Source of the DNA: an uncultured cyanobacterium
Lineage (GTDB): Bacteria > Cyanobacteriota > Cyanobacteriia > Cyanobacteriales > Nostocaceae
Reading direction: 5' to 3'
NCBI GenBank assembly: GCA_903848645.1
Contig: CAINGU010000050.1
Coordinates: 1 to 64,000 of the forward strand
DNA: 64,000 bases
A program made the position numbers and the translations under genes. Of this stretch, positions 8,033 to 19,465 are shown piece by piece. Position 1 is the stretch's first letter; each line of letters begins with the position of its first letter. Under the pieces are notes generated by a model that worked only from the letters and a program-made list of their open reading frames with translations, was not told the DNA's origin and did no database searches.

Positions 8033-8257
8033 TTCATTTGTGTTGAGTTTCATCCCTTTGGATACTCAGCACAACCCCTAAAAGATGATTTTATCATTCA
8101 CCTTTTGAGATAATGTGCGGCTATCTGTAGCTTGTGAATAGTCGCAGCAATGCTTAACAAAAACCTCTACAATATAGAGCAAAAGCTTGGGAGATAACTA
8201 CCTCTAGCGTAGAAAGGCAACTAACTATAGTCAGAGGAGATGATCAACCAAGCATCC

Positions 8258-8280
8258 CACTCCTAACCGGGGTGGGAGTG
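8258..8280 (+). other. Hairpin in the 277-nt leader before yidC
   Basis: CACTCC and GGAGTG arms flank a C/G-rich loop about 30 nt before the yidC start. It may be an RNA structure affecting yidC translation. The rest of the leader shows no reading frame. The structure is weak and could be chance. Confidence 0.25.
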
Positions 8281-8309
8281 TCAAAGTACCGCAGGTTGAA
8301 TTCAGAATA

Positions 8310-9455
8310 ATGGATTTTGGTATCGGGTTTCTCTCGAACAACGTGATGTTGCCAATCATAGACCTTTTCTATGGTGTTTTCCCTAGCTATGGATTGGCAA
8401 TAGTAGCCTTAACATTAATTATCCGCTTTGCACTCTATCCCCTGAGTGCCGGTTCTATCCGTAGTATGCGACGGATGAAAGTCGTGCAACCGCTAATGCA
8501 AAAGCGCATGGCAGAAATCAAAGAACGCTATAAAGACGATCAGCAAAAGCAACAAGAGGAAATGCTCAAGGTCCAAAGTGAATTTGGCAATCCCTTAGCA
8601 GGATGCTTACCTCTGCTGTTACAGATGCCAGTATTATTAGCGCTTTTTGCCACTTTACGTGGTTCACCTTTTTCTGGTGTTAACTATTCCGTTAACCTGC
8701 AAATCTTCCCTGAAGAACAAATAGAGCGCATTCAACCCCAAGCCTTTGCCACTGCCCCACAAAACATCTACATTGCTGATGGAGAACATACTCAAGTTTC
8801 TGCCATCTTACCGGGGGGTAGTAAGTTAACAGTGGGAGAAAAGACTAAGATTCAATATCAAACCGTAGAAGGTAAACCATTTGATTTGCTCTTAGTAGAA
8901 CATCCAGAAACTAAGTTGACACCTGAATGGAAAATCACTAAAGGTGAAGAAAGGGTTAAAATTGATGCCGAAGGCAATATAGAGGCTCTAGAAACCGGAG
9001 ACGTGACCATTCAAGGCACAATTCCCGGACTAGCAGCAGACAAAGGATTTCTCTTTATTGATGCTTTGGGTAGAGTCGGAGCTATTGATGCCGATAACAC
9101 AGTCCATTGGGATATTGTAGGGATGATTGTCTTCTTTGGTATCAGCCTTTATGTGAGCCAAATGCTGTCTGGGCAAAATTCCAGCGGTGGCAATCCTCAA
9201 CAAGATACAGTAAATAAAATTACCCCTGTGATCTTTTCTGGGATGTTCTTATTCTTTCCCCTACCGGCTGGGGTACTCATGTATATGGTAATTGGTAACG
9301 TTTTTCAAACTATCCAAACCTATATCCTCTCCCGTGAACCTCTACCCGAAGAAATCCAAAAAATCGTAGACTTACAGGAGAAAGAAGCCCAAACCATCGA
9401 AGTAAAAGCGTTGCCATTTGAACCCAAAAGTTCTAAGAAAAAGGCTACTGGTTGA
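8310..9455 (+). CDS. yidC: Membrane protein insertase YidC/Oxa1
   Basis: YidC inserts membrane proteins, alone or with Sec; in cyanobacteria it serves plasma and thylakoid membranes. The 381-residue protein has a first transmembrane segment near residues 20-45, a cytosolic helical hairpin rich in charge ([20 protein letters not shown]), the conserved [20 protein letters not shown] segment (about 98-117) and two late membrane helices. Between helices 2 and 3 lies a beta-rich insertion (about residues 140-265) with a [15 protein letters not shown] strand, as found in cyanobacterial Oxa1-like proteins. The KhpB-like gene overlaps its end. Confidence 0.95.
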   Translation: MDFGIGFLSNNVMLPIIDLFYGVFPSYGLAIVALTLIIRFALYPLSAGSIRSMRRMKVVQPLMQKRMAEIKERYKDDQQKQQEEMLKVQSEFGNPLAGCLPLLLQMPVLLALFATLRGSPFSGVNYSVNLQIFPEEQIERIQPQAFATAPQNIYIADGEHTQVSAILPGGSKLTVGEKTKIQYQTVEGKPFDLLLVEHPETKLTPEWKITKGEERVKIDAEGNIEALETGDVTIQGTIPGLAADKGFLFIDALGRVGAIDADNTVHWDIVGMIVFFGISLYVSQMLSGQNSSGGNPQQDTVNKITPVIFSGMFLFFPLPAGVLMYMVIGNVFQTIQTYILSREPLPEEIQKIVDLQEKEAQTIEVKALPFEPKSSKKKATG

Positions 9456-9457
9456 TT

Positions 9458-9973
9458 ATGAGCGACATTTCTATGCAAAGTAGTGAACAATGGTTGCAGA
9501 ATTTGCTACTTCTGACTGGTGTATCTACTCAAGTACGGGCTAATTTAGAAACTAACCCATCTTCTGAGCAAGATGTACCAGCAGGAGCAAGCTGCTGGTT
9601 GACAATAGATCAAACCAATTTAACATCAGAACAAATTAGGATTTTAATTGGTGCAGGTGGTTCGGTGCTAGATAGCATTCAATATCTAGCAAATTCCGTT
9701 CTCAACTTAAATCAACCAGAAGAAAATCAAACAGCTTACACGATTGAATTGAGCGGTTATCGGGTGAGACGAGAAGCCGAAATCCGCACTTTAGCCGAAA
9801 CTGCTGCCGCAGAAGTCCGCTTTTCGGGAAGAGAGGTAGAACTTCAATCTCTCAGTTCTTCAGAACGCCGACAAATCCACACTTTATTGCAGGAATTTTC
9901 GGATTTAGAAACCTTCAGTCGTGGTAAAGAACCCCATCGTTATTTAGTTGTTCGTCAGGCAGTTACACCATAA
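9458..9973 (+). CDS. Jag/KhpB-like KH and R3H domain RNA-binding protein
   Basis: The ATG lies just past the yidC stop; a TTG two codons earlier would overlap yidC by 4 nt. The protein (171 residues from ATG) has a divergent KH-like domain with the loop LIGAGGSVLDSIQYLAN at about 65-82. An R3H domain follows, with YRVRREAEIRTLAETAA and SSERRQIHTLLQEF ending near RYLVVRQ. KhpB/Jag binds RNA and affects cell-wall growth in Gram-positive bacteria. Its place directly after yidC is conserved across bacteria. The usual N-terminal Jag domain is missing, as in other cyanobacterial versions. Confidence 0.85.
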   Translation: MSDISMQSSEQWLQNLLLLTGVSTQVRANLETNPSSEQDVPAGASCWLTIDQTNLTSEQIRILIGAGGSVLDSIQYLANSVLNLNQPEENQTAYTIELSGYRVRREAEIRTLAETAAAEVRFSGREVELQSLSSSERRQIHTLLQEFSDLETFSRGKEPHRYLVVRQAVTP

Positions 9974-10059
9974 TTAGGGAATAGGGAATAGGTGATGATT
10001 TTATCAATCACCATTTACCCATTACCCATGCTCAATTTTAAGGGTATTTCACAAATCCT

Positions 10060-10563
10060 ATGGACGCTATTTTTATTCCGCAGCTAACTAAAGCCCCGGA
10101 GCGGACAGAGGAAATTCAAGTTCAAGAGTTTCTGCCTGGACTAGAAACATTGACACCAGTTCGCGGAGTTATCCAGGTTAAACATCAGGGTAATTATTTA
10201 GAAGTTTCATCTCAAGCAGAAACAATTGTTACTTGCACCTGCAACCGCTGTTTGCAGCAGTATAACCATCGTCTGGTTCTCAAGACTCAGGAAGTCATTT
10301 GGTTAGATGAAACCGCTAATCAAACGGAAGATTTGCCTTTAGAAATGGAAGTTGCTGTCGAAGATTTACTGGAAACTCTAGCACCTGATGGTCATTTTGA
10401 TCCCGGTGAATGGCTCTATCAACAGATGTGTTTAGCATTACCCCAGCGTCAATTATGTAATGTTAATTGTCCAGGTATTTTGGATGCTGCTGTTTCTGAA
10501 CCACCTACTGATAGCCGTTGGGCTTTATTAGATGCGTTGAAAAAGCAACTCCCAGATAATTAG
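10060..10563 (+). CDS. YceD (DUF177) family protein
   Basis: The 167-residue protein carries two paired cysteine motifs of the DUF177/YceD family: CTCNRCLQQY (about residues 62-71) and C(N)VNCPGI (about 132-139). An acidic central segment ends in LLETLAPDGHFDPGEWLYQQ. YceD proteins are tied to 23S rRNA accumulation and ribosome assembly in bacteria and plants. It follows the KhpB-like gene on the same strand after 86 nt, consistent with a ribosome/RNA-related cluster. Confidence 0.85.
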   Translation: MDAIFIPQLTKAPERTEEIQVQEFLPGLETLTPVRGVIQVKHQGNYLEVSSQAETIVTCTCNRCLQQYNHRLVLKTQEVIWLDETANQTEDLPLEMEVAVEDLLETLAPDGHFDPGEWLYQQMCLALPQRQLCNVNCPGILDAAVSEPPTDSRWALLDALKKQLPDN

Positions 10564-10726
10564 TAAATTTACTATTTGGTGTGTTATGGACTAATTTATA
10601 GTAGGGCAAAGGGAATGGGGAATACTAAATAGGTTTCTATTTTGTCGAAATCATTTTTTCAATTTGTATTAGATGTGAAAAAATGCTAAGTTTTATAGTA
10701 TTTATCAACAACAAAACTTACTTTTT

Positions 10727-10975
10727 TCACCTCTGTTTATCTGGCTTGTCTTTCCCTATTATTAAAACTAAATAAAAACGCCTTTTGAAAAATGGTATGG
10801 AAAGTCTTATATCAACTCGAGGAGGAGTAGCCAACCGTTTATTAAATACACGCTTTAGTTCTGCTAATTGGCTATTGGTAAAGGTTGCTGCTACTTGAGG
10901 ATGGATACGAGCTAAAAACTTTCTGATTGCAGGATCTGTCTTCAAGGAGTTTTGATTTAAATTGGGATCAGACAT
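10727..10975 (-). CDS. Short hypothetical protein, paralogue of its neighbour
   Basis: An 82-residue protein starting at MSDPNLNQNS. An upstream in-frame ATG would add 39 residues of poor quality, so it was not used. The segment DPAIRKFLARIHPQVAATFT through VDIRLSIPFFKRRFYLVLI matches the N-terminal part of the next gene to the right, giving a shared domain of about 65 residues. A hydrophobic strand or helix ends the protein before a Lys/Arg tail. Function is unknown; the pair looks like a tandem duplication in which one copy lost its C-terminal membrane part. Confidence 0.6.
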   Translation of the reverse strand: MSDPNLNQNSLKTDPAIRKFLARIHPQVAATFTNSQLAELKRVFNKRLATPPRVDIRLSIPFFKRRFYLVLIIGKDKPDKQR

Positions 10976-11179
10976 ATTACTGTGAGTATAAATAAAATTC
11001 AGAGGGAACTCCGAAGCAACAGGGAACAGGAAAAACTCATGTTTAAAAACATGAGATTGAAATAATGACACTGTTTTTTTCGTGCTACGCATCTTGTAAA
11101 AACATCTTTTTTTTGACTGAGCTTTAAACTCAGCAACTTTTGTTTCTTATCTGTTCCCTGTTCCCTTCTTTTGTAAAAT

Positions 11180-11659
11180 TTAAAAATCAGGACTGTGTTG
11201 ATCATCCCAACACTTTTTATTATCCCAAGTTCTGCCAGTTTTTTCGCATTCAGATTGATTATCAATCCAAGGAATTGACGTGGAATGAATAAATATGGAT
11301 GGGATACTAATTGAAGGTAACAGGAAAGAAAATATAGTAAATATAGAAAAGAAAGTAATAGTAAGAAATCCCATCAAAAATAAGAAATTGATTGGAGTTA
11401 AAATAGGATATAAACCTTTTTCCTGAATTAATCGCGTTTGTGAGCGGCGCTCCCATCCAGCTAAGAATAATAGATATGATCTTGCTCCGGGAATAGGAAT
11501 TGAAATTCGCAAGTCTATAGAATGATTAGCTTCAGCACGATAACTAAAGACCTTATAAATAGCTTCTATTTGTTCATCTGTTAGGGTTGCTAATATTTCC
11601 GGTGAAATTTCAGCTAAAAGTTTTTTAAAAGCGGGATCGCCCAGATCTATTTGTTTCAT
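11180..11659 (-). CDS. Hypothetical membrane protein with the same N-terminal domain as its neighbour
   Basis: The 159-residue product opens with DPAFKKLLAEISPEILATLT and IDLRISIPIPGARSYLLFLAGWERR, aligning with the gene to its left. A hydrophobic stretch follows (INFLFLMGFLTITFFSIFTI, about residues 88-107). The C-terminus is Cys-containing (CEKTGRTWDNKKCW), resembling a small disulphide or metal-binding tail. The shared domain is probably cytosolic with the C-terminus across the membrane. No known function. Confidence 0.6.
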   Translation of the reverse strand: MKQIDLGDPAFKKLLAEISPEILATLTDEQIEAIYKVFSYRAEANHSIDLRISIPIPGARSYLLFLAGWERRSQTRLIQEKGLYPILTPINFLFLMGFLTITFFSIFTIFSFLLPSISIPSIFIHSTSIPWIDNQSECEKTGRTWDNKKCWDDQHSPDF

Positions 11660-11863
11660 ACATTATTTATAGACCGTTTTTTAGAGAAAGTTGTCATGTA
11701 CTCTATATTAATCATAAATAATTATGAATTTGGGAATAAGGAATAATTAGGAATTGCCAGCCTAAAATTTACATTAATTACCCAAAAATAACGTAAAATA
11801 CCTGATTTATTCTGTAATTTATGTAGCCCAAAGCTTTCTGTGCCGAGTTTCTTATCTAAAGTG

Positions 11864-11887
11864 TAAGCGTTGCGTTGACGCAGCTTA
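11864..11887. repeat. Palindromic repeat in the 280-bp gap before miaA
   Basis: TAAGC and GCTTA arms enclose an inner TGCG(TTGA)CGCA stem. This resembles the short GC-rich palindromes scattered through Nostocales genomes. It lies just downstream of miaA's 3' end (leftward gene) and may also act as a transcription stop. The rest of the gap from 11660 to 11939 shows no gene. Confidence 0.5.
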
Positions 11888-11939
11888 TCGTACAAAATAA
11901 AATATATTGCATCTGTATTTCGTACTTGATGCGTAAGTC

Positions 11940-12836
11940 CTAGATAATCATAAATTTATTGATGCGCTGGAAAACTTGCTCTAATAAATCAGGATTATTC
12001 ATATCAACATATTCAAGATTAGGAGATTGTCTAAACCAAGTTCGTTGACGTTTTGCGAATTGTCTGGTGTGTAAAACAATTAATTCTTTGGCTTCTTCTA
12101 AAGAAATTTCACCAGCTAAATATTGCTTAATTTCTTGATATCCCAAAGTATTTAATAAAGATAAATCAGCACCATATTTCTGACAAAGATATTCAACTTC
12201 ACCAACTAAACCATCTGCTATCATTTGTTCAGTCCGTTTACGAATTCTCACATCTAAATGTTCTGCATCAGAATCTAAACAAATTTGTAAAATTGGATAA
12301 TTCGGAGGATTTTCTCCTTGCTGCTCAGAAATAGGAATACCAGTTGCATAATAAACTTCTAAAGCTCTTAAAGTTCTTACTAAATCGTTAGCATGAATTT
12401 TTTGAGCAGCAATAGGATCAACTTGTTGTAACATAGGGTAAAGTTGAACTTGACCAAGAGATTCTAATTGCGATCGCAATTCTGGTTGTGGTGAAACTCT
12501 GGGAATCTTCATTCCTTGCACAATGGAACGAATATATAAACCAGTTCCTCCAACTAACAGCAGTGGCTCAACTTCTAAACTCGCAATTAAAACTTGTGCT
12601 TGTTCCTGATAATCTGCTAATGTCATTATTTGAGTTGGTTCGCAGATGTCTATTAAATAATGGGGAACTGATTGTTTTTCCGCTAGATTTGGTTTAGCTG
12701 TACCAATATCAAATTCACGATATACTTGACGAGAATCCGCACTAAGAATTACAGTATTTAATCTCCTCGCTAAACTCAAAGCTAAACCAGATTTACCCGT
12801 CGCTGTCGCCCCACAAATTACAATTAATTTAGTCAT
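11940..12836 (-). CDS. miaA: tRNA dimethylallyltransferase
   Basis: MiaA adds a dimethylallyl group to A37 of tRNAs that read UNN codons. The 298-residue protein has the P-loop CGATATGKSGLAL (residues 8-20), the DSRQVYREFDIGTAKP motif (35-50), PHYLIDI, and a middle block LLLVGGTGLYIRSIVQGM. The C-terminal HTRQFAKRQRTWFRQ is the tRNA-binding segment. Length is normal. The start ATG is followed at once by the P-loop strand, so the start is secure. Confidence 0.96.
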   Translation of the reverse strand: MTKLIVICGATATGKSGLALSLARRLNTVILSADSRQVYREFDIGTAKPNLAEKQSVPHYLIDICEPTQIMTLADYQEQAQVLIASLEVEPLLLVGGTGLYIRSIVQGMKIPRVSPQPELRSQLESLGQVQLYPMLQQVDPIAAQKIHANDLVRTLRALEVYYATGIPISEQQGENPPNYPILQICLDSDAEHLDVRIRKRTEQMIADGLVGEVEYLCQKYGADLSLLNTLGYQEIKQYLAGEISLEEAKELIVLHTRQFAKRQRTWFRQSPNLEYVDMNNPDLLEQVFQRINKFMII

Positions 12837-12838
12837 TA

Positions 12839-12873
12839 GTCAGTTGTCAGTTGTTCCTTGTCAGTTGTCAGTG
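12839..12873. repeat. Short tandem heptamer repeat (CAGTTGT type)
   Basis: Imperfect direct heptamers TCAGTTG fill the start of the miaA-gyrB divergent gap. The same heptamer appears at 52992-53053 and, reversed, at 56474-56512. These are short tandemly repeated repetitive sequences typical of heterocystous cyanobacteria. Confidence 0.75.
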
Positions 12874-12980
12874 GGAATAAGAACGAAAAATAGGGAATTT
12901 TCTCCCCAATTCCCATTAGGGTTATCACCCTTATATAAATTTCTCATGAAATTGCGCTACAGACGGCAAGAAGGCTTTTG

Positions 12981-12989
12981 TGTTATAAT
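12981..12989 (+). promoter_or_regulatory. Extended -10 promoter element upstream of gyrB
   Basis: TGTTATAAT fits the extended -10 consensus TGnTATAAT and lies 65 bp upstream of the preferred gyrB ATG. No good -35 hexamer is present at 17 bp, which is tolerated by extended -10 promoters. The transcription start would be near 12996. Confidence 0.55.
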
Positions 12990-12999
12990 GTTGGGGTGA

Positions 13000-14991
<1,992 letters not shown>

Positions 14992-14993
14992 GG

Positions 14994-15014
14994 TAATGGG
15001 TAATGGGTAATGGG
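14994..15014. repeat. TAATGGG heptamer repeat, three copies
   Basis: Three perfect TAATGGG copies follow the gyrB stop directly, with a degenerate fourth. The same heptamer occurs five times at 55200-55234. Confidence 0.85.
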
Positions 15015-16173
15015 TGATTGGTAATTGATAATTACGTTTCTACCTCCCCTGTTCCCCGTTCCCTTTCTCGATAAATTTTTCACTAAAAATCATAAATTTT
15101 CTCCACAAATAGGGAAAGCATTTGCTATGCTTAGATAGCGCAACTAGATATTATCTACAAAGCAAAGATTGGTAAGCATACACAAAACTTTTCATAACCA
15201 GATGACAGCCGCTTTCTTAAAATCAGAAGTATTCAAAATCACAATTGACATACGTAAAATTACTTAAATATATCATTAGGTAACTTTAGCAACAATATTA
15301 TTTATCACCTGATTAAAATATCGTTGTATACAATAGGAACAGTTTGTCAAGTTGCACAGGGTAGAAATCTCAACTCTGCGCTAATGTGTGAATAAGGCTG
15401 AATCGAGTGAAATCTCAATTCCTCTTTCACCCCAATAAAATATGCCATAATCTTAACTCCTTAGTTCAGATTCTTGGTATAGCATATACAAGGGTTACTG
15501 CCTGGAAACAAGTGCTAATCACTAGCTAACGGTTGTACAATTAGTTCAACCAGAACTAATATCTGTAAACAATTACCCGCCGTCGGGTTAAGTTTAAGCA
15601 GGACATAAACGCTATTTTGTTCATTCGTGAACAATTTGTACAAGTTTTATAAAGCAGCAAGTGTGCCTACCTTTTAATTTAATGAGAATGCCACTGCCAA
15701 ACCAAAAAGTTTTCGACAAGATTTAATGGTGTCACCGCCATTTTTAATGTCTTTTTGATAAAGGTGGCTTAATCTTAGTAAATGAGTTCATAAATAATGC
15801 ACAAAAAGAGGGCAATTTTTGTGAAACAGGCTACAATCGGAACAGTATTTACAGTTAAATCTGCCAAATGTCATATACTTGTGTTCCCATCAGGAAGCTT
15901 TTTGAAAAAGATGGATCTAGGTTTATAGATTCAGTCAATCAAAAGTGACATGAGGAATTGCCAAGGATGACAATTAAAAAAAGCGAGCAATTCACTCAAA
16001 AGTGATATTTGCCACTTTTACTAAACAATCCTGCTGAAAACAGGAAAAAAATCACCGAAAATATCTGAGGGTAATCAGCCAAACCCCAATTTTCGGTTCA
16101 CAGATTGCTTAATGCCAAAAGTAATCTAAATGTCTTGAGTAACTGATTCTGCAAGGAGCATGAGGAACGCGGC
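15015..16173. other. Long gene-free region upstream of sigA
   Basis: About 1.2 kb without a supported gene. It contains a perfect 7-bp hairpin with a TTCG tetraloop (TTGTTCA/TGAACAA, 15617-15634), a TACAAT -10-like hexamer at 15832-15837 and several AT-rich stretches. Group 1 sigma factor genes of filamentous cyanobacteria are known to have long leaders with several start sites, so most of this is probably promoter and 5' UTR. A small RNA is possible but not supported by any recognised family. Confidence 0.5.
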
Positions 16174-17346
16174 ATGAACCAGGCTAACAACGTACTCGAT
16201 AATATTTATCAGCCTGACCTAGAAATGATAAATCCGCCTGAGATCGAATTACAAGCACTCTTAATAGAAGAAGAGGACTTATTGCTGACTGATGACGGCG
16301 AAATTGATGATTTTTTAGATCCTCAGTCTGATGAGGACGACGCAAAGTCTGGAAAAGCCGCTAAATCGCGTCGTCGGACACCAATTGCCAAGAAAAAGCA
16401 CTACACCGAAGATTCGATTCGTTTGTATTTGCAAGAAATTGGGCGGATTCGTTTGTTACGCGCAGACGAAGAAATTGAATTAGCGCGGAAAATTGCTGAA
16501 TTACTGGAACTAGAACGAGCGCGGGAAAGGCTTTGTGAACGCCTAGAACGCGATCCTAGAGACAGCGAATGGGCAGCAGAAGTATCCTTACCATTACCTA
16601 CCTTTCGTTATCGGCTGCACGTTGGCCGCAGAGCGAAAGACAAAATGGTACAATCTAACCTGCGGCTTGTAGTTTCCATTGCCAAAAAATACATGAATCG
16701 GGGCTTGTCCTTCCAAGACTTGATTCAAGAGGGTAGTTTGGGTTTGATTCGTGCGGCTGAAAAGTTTGATCACGAAAAAGGCTATAAGTTTTCTACCTAC
16801 GCTACATGGTGGATACGTCAAGCAATTACTAGAGCGATCGCTGATCAGTCCCGCACTATCCGTTTACCGGTTCATCTCTACGAAACCATTTCTCGGATTA
16901 AGAAAACCACCAAACTCCTCTCCCAAGAAATGGGACGCAAACCCACAGAAGAAGAAATTGCGACTCGCATGGAAATGACCATCGAGAAACTGCGGTTTAT
17001 TGCCAAATCTGCCCAGTTGCCAATTTCCTTAGAAACACCTATCGGGAAAGAAGAAGATTCCCGGTTAGGCGATTTTATCGAATCTGATGGCGAAACACCA
17101 GAAGATCAAGTTTCTAAGAACCTGCTGCGGGAAGACCTAGAAAAAGTCCTAGATAGTCTCAGTCCCCGGGAAAGAGATGTTCTCCGACTTCGCTATGGTT
17201 TAGATGATGGTCGTATGAAAACCCTGGAAGAAATCGGCCAGATTTTCAACGTTACCCGCGAACGCATTCGTCAAATCGAAGCTAAAGCACTCCGTAAATT
17301 ACGCCATCCTAATCGGAATAGTGTACTGAAAGAGTATATTCGTTAA
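16174..17346 (+). CDS. sigA: Principal RNA polymerase sigma factor SigA (RpoD)
   Basis: This is the group 1 sigma-70 factor for housekeeping promoters. The 390-residue protein starts with an acidic region. Region 1.2 follows ([16 protein letters not shown], about 88-103), then region 2 with the core-binding [20 protein letters not shown] and the -10 reading segment [19 protein letters not shown]. Region 3 comes next. Region 4 has [19 protein letters not shown], then the helix-turn-helix [20 protein letters not shown]. Length matches cyanobacterial SigA. AGGAGCATGAGGAA precedes the ATG. Confidence 0.96.
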   Translation: MNQANNVLDNIYQPDLEMINPPEIELQALLIEEEDLLLTDDGEIDDFLDPQSDEDDAKSGKAAKSRRRTPIAKKKHYTEDSIRLYLQEIGRIRLLRADEEIELARKIAELLELERARERLCERLERDPRDSEWAAEVSLPLPTFRYRLHVGRRAKDKMVQSNLRLVVSIAKKYMNRGLSFQDLIQEGSLGLIRAAEKFDHEKGYKFSTYATWWIRQAITRAIADQSRTIRLPVHLYETISRIKKTTKLLSQEMGRKPTEEEIATRMEMTIEKLRFIAKSAQLPISLETPIGKEEDSRLGDFIESDGETPEDQVSKNLLREDLEKVLDSLSPRERDVLRLRYGLDDGRMKTLEEIGQIFNVTRERIRQIEAKALRKLRHPNRNSVLKEYIR

Positions 17347-17399
17347 TTGTTAGGGGTGGGTTTAAATCATTAACCTCTTAAACCTGCCCCCAGCATTAA

Positions 17400-17633
17400 C
17401 TACATCTTGCCTTGCTGCATAACTTCTTGCAGATGATGACGAATTTCGTGTGCTTGTTCAATTTCTGATTGCCGTAATTTTTGGAACAGTTCTACACAGG
17501 GTTGAGAATTAGCTTCCTTGGCATCTTTGATATAATTTTCATAAGCCTGAACTGCTACCGATTTAGTATGCAGCACACTAATAAAATCAAACTCTAAGTT
17601 ACTAATGGGTTCTTGAGTTTTGGTTTTAGTCAT
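17400..17633 (-). CDS. Small helical hypothetical protein (possibly ferritin-like)
   Basis: The 77-residue protein is entirely helical by composition, with two segments: DFISVLHTKSVAVQAYENYI and FQKLRQSEIEQAHEIRHHLQ. The E-x6-E and H-E-x2-H spacing in the second helix recalls half of a ferritin-like four-helix bundle, but the protein is too short to be one alone unless it dimerises. It lies convergent to sigA. No function assigned. Confidence 0.65.
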   Translation of the reverse strand: MTKTKTQEPISNLEFDFISVLHTKSVAVQAYENYIKDAKEANSQPCVELFQKLRQSEIEQAHEIRHHLQEVMQQGKM

Positions 17634-17748
17634 TTTTCGACTCTGTTAGTTATTTAATTAATTTCTACTTATTCCCTTAGATTTATTCATCTGTCTAAAA
17701 GCTGATAAAATCCTCTGTTGTGAGTAGAGACGTTTTGTCAAAATGTCG

Positions 17749-18660
17749 CTACTTATTTAATTTTTGCGCTTGTTGTAATAACTGCTGGGAATTTTTTACC
17801 CATTGTAAATTACCTTGAGTATTATATAAATCTCTGGCATATTGGAAGACCTGCACAGCTTCTTTATACTGCTTTAACTGCATAAAAACTAACCCTGCAC
17901 CATAATAGGCATTAGCATAATTAGAATTGGCTGCGGCTGATTTTCTGAAAGCTGCTAAACCTTCATTTAATTTTCCCTGGTTAAATAAAATTGAGCCAAG
18001 ATTATAGTGTGCTTCTGCGTATTTAGGATTGATTTTAATTGCTTGATTAAAAGCTGCTTTTGCTTGCTCAATTTTCCTTTGTTGCAAATAACAGATACCT
18101 AAATGATAAGCCGGTTCAGGAGCATTTTGACTATAGGTTCTGGCTTTTTGAAAAGAGGCGATCGCACTTTCCCAATTTTTCTCCTGTTCCCTCAACAACC
18201 CCATGTTATAATGGGCAAAACCCAGATTTGGATTTAACTTCAAAGCCTGATTTAAATAATCTTTTGCCAATTTTAAATTATTTCCTTCTAATAATGCTCC
18301 ACCTAAATTTGCAAAAGCTAAAGCAAATTGAGAATCGGCTTGGGTAGCTTGATAAAAAGCATCTGCCGCAGGTTGTAACTTTCCCGATTGTCGTAGTGCT
18401 AAACCTAAATTATAGTGCGCTGCTGCTAATTTAGGATCTAGTTTAATAGCTTCACGAAAAGCGGTAATTGCTGCTTCTACTTTTCCCAATTGAATCGCTT
18501 GTAATCCTTGATTTAGAGAATCTGTAGCTGCTTTACTATTTGTGGCTTGTGCCAGTATTAGAGTATGGGGAGGAGTGGAAAATACTGGTTGAATATTAAT
18601 ACCTAATAATAATAAACTGATTATCCCTAAGATGCGATATTTAATGAGTGATAATTGCAT
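17749..18660 (-). CDS. Exported tetratricopeptide repeat protein
   Basis: From the second in-frame ATG the protein has 303 residues. It begins with a signal peptide or anchor (YRILGIISLLLLGINIQPVF). About seven consecutive TPR units follow, with typical AxxxYNLGxxLxxxGKxxxAxxxFxxAxxLxPxxxxA spacing, from ALTAIQ-type helices near residue 45 to the end. Repeats such as FALAFANLGGALLEGN, GFAHYNMGLLREQE and YAEAHYNLGSILFNQG are clear. TPR proteins are protein-protein scaffolds, here probably periplasmic. The longer ATG adds 11 residues of unlikely sequence. Confidence 0.85.
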   Translation of the reverse strand: MQLSLIKYRILGIISLLLLGINIQPVFSTPPHTLILAQATNSKAATDSLNQGLQAIQLGKVEAAITAFREAIKLDPKLAAAHYNLGLALRQSGKLQPAADAFYQATQADSQFALAFANLGGALLEGNNLKLAKDYLNQALKLNPNLGFAHYNMGLLREQEKNWESAIASFQKARTYSQNAPEPAYHLGICYLQQRKIEQAKAAFNQAIKINPKYAEAHYNLGSILFNQGKLNEGLAAFRKSAAANSNYANAYYGAGLVFMQLKQYKEAVQVFQYARDLYNTQGNLQWVKNSQQLLQQAQKLNK

Positions 18661-18718
18661 GGATTTATTTCGCGCAAAGGCACAAAGGAGCAAAGACGCA
18701 AAGGAAGATCAGGAAAAA

Positions 18719-19186
18719 TTAATGTTGTTCTGGTAAATAATCTTGATTTAAACTTTGATCTGTAGTAATTGGAGAGTTTACAGGAAAGGTATCAAGTGAT
18801 AAACCTGTTTCTAACGCAGCTTGTTTTCTGGCATCTTGATAACATTCGTTAAATACCTCAGATAAGTATTTTTTTAAACTTGGACTTTCGGTTAAGTCTT
18901 CTTTTAATCTGCGTCTATGTTCAAAGATAGTAGATAACCAACTATTAGTGCGTTTTTCTGGCTGATATTTATATTTGAGAAGATGCATTAATACAACTAA
19001 TAAGTTGCTTTTTAATGCTCTTTTTTCACTTCTGCCCATGCTTTCGATTTCTTCAATCAAATTGTCTAAATCAATTTCAGCAAAGTTACCATCTTTTAAT
19101 TGTTTGGCTGTTGTCTTTATCCACAAATAAAAATCTTTTTCGTAAAGATTTGAATTAGTAACGGTTGTTGGTTGAATTGCTGTCAT
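18719..19186 (-). CDS. DUF29 domain-containing protein
   Basis: The 155-residue protein shows the DUF29 pattern. It has YEKDFYLWIKTTAKQLKDGN and the acidic helix IDLDNLIEEIESMGRSEKRA (about 38-57). LLVVLMHLLKYKYQPEKR then carries the conserved His/Lys/Tyr, and LSEVFNECYQDARKQAALET comes near the end. DUF29 proteins are abundant in cyanobacteria and of unknown function, probably helical. It is transcribed leftward, 59 nt upstream of the TPR gene. Confidence 0.85.
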   Translation of the reverse strand: MTAIQPTTVTNSNLYEKDFYLWIKTTAKQLKDGNFAEIDLDNLIEEIESMGRSEKRALKSNLLVVLMHLLKYKYQPEKRTNSWLSTIFEHRRRLKEDLTESPSLKKYLSEVFNECYQDARKQAALETGLSLDTFPVNSPITTDQSLNQDYLPEQH

Positions 19187-19465
19187 TTTATTCCAACCTC
19201 CTCAAATAAATTGTGAGATTTTGCGATAGTACCTTTAGGTAATCCCAGAATAATTAGCTGGTATCATAATGATTATAATTGCAAATTAGCTTTTGTGAAT
19301 TGCTCACTGGATTTTTTTTAGTTTCCCATTCAATATTATCTGTCAAAAGATCGCTAATCCAAGAATAACTCTAATTTAAATTACTTATTGATAACTAAAC
19401 CTTAAACTCATTATTATACTTGTATGTTAAGTATATATAACATCTTAACAATACAGGAAAACTTT

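Noticed and set aside
10999-11265. 88-codon leftward frame between the two paralogous genes
   Set aside because: Overlaps the end of the well-supported 159-residue gene and shows no similarity to the shared domain.
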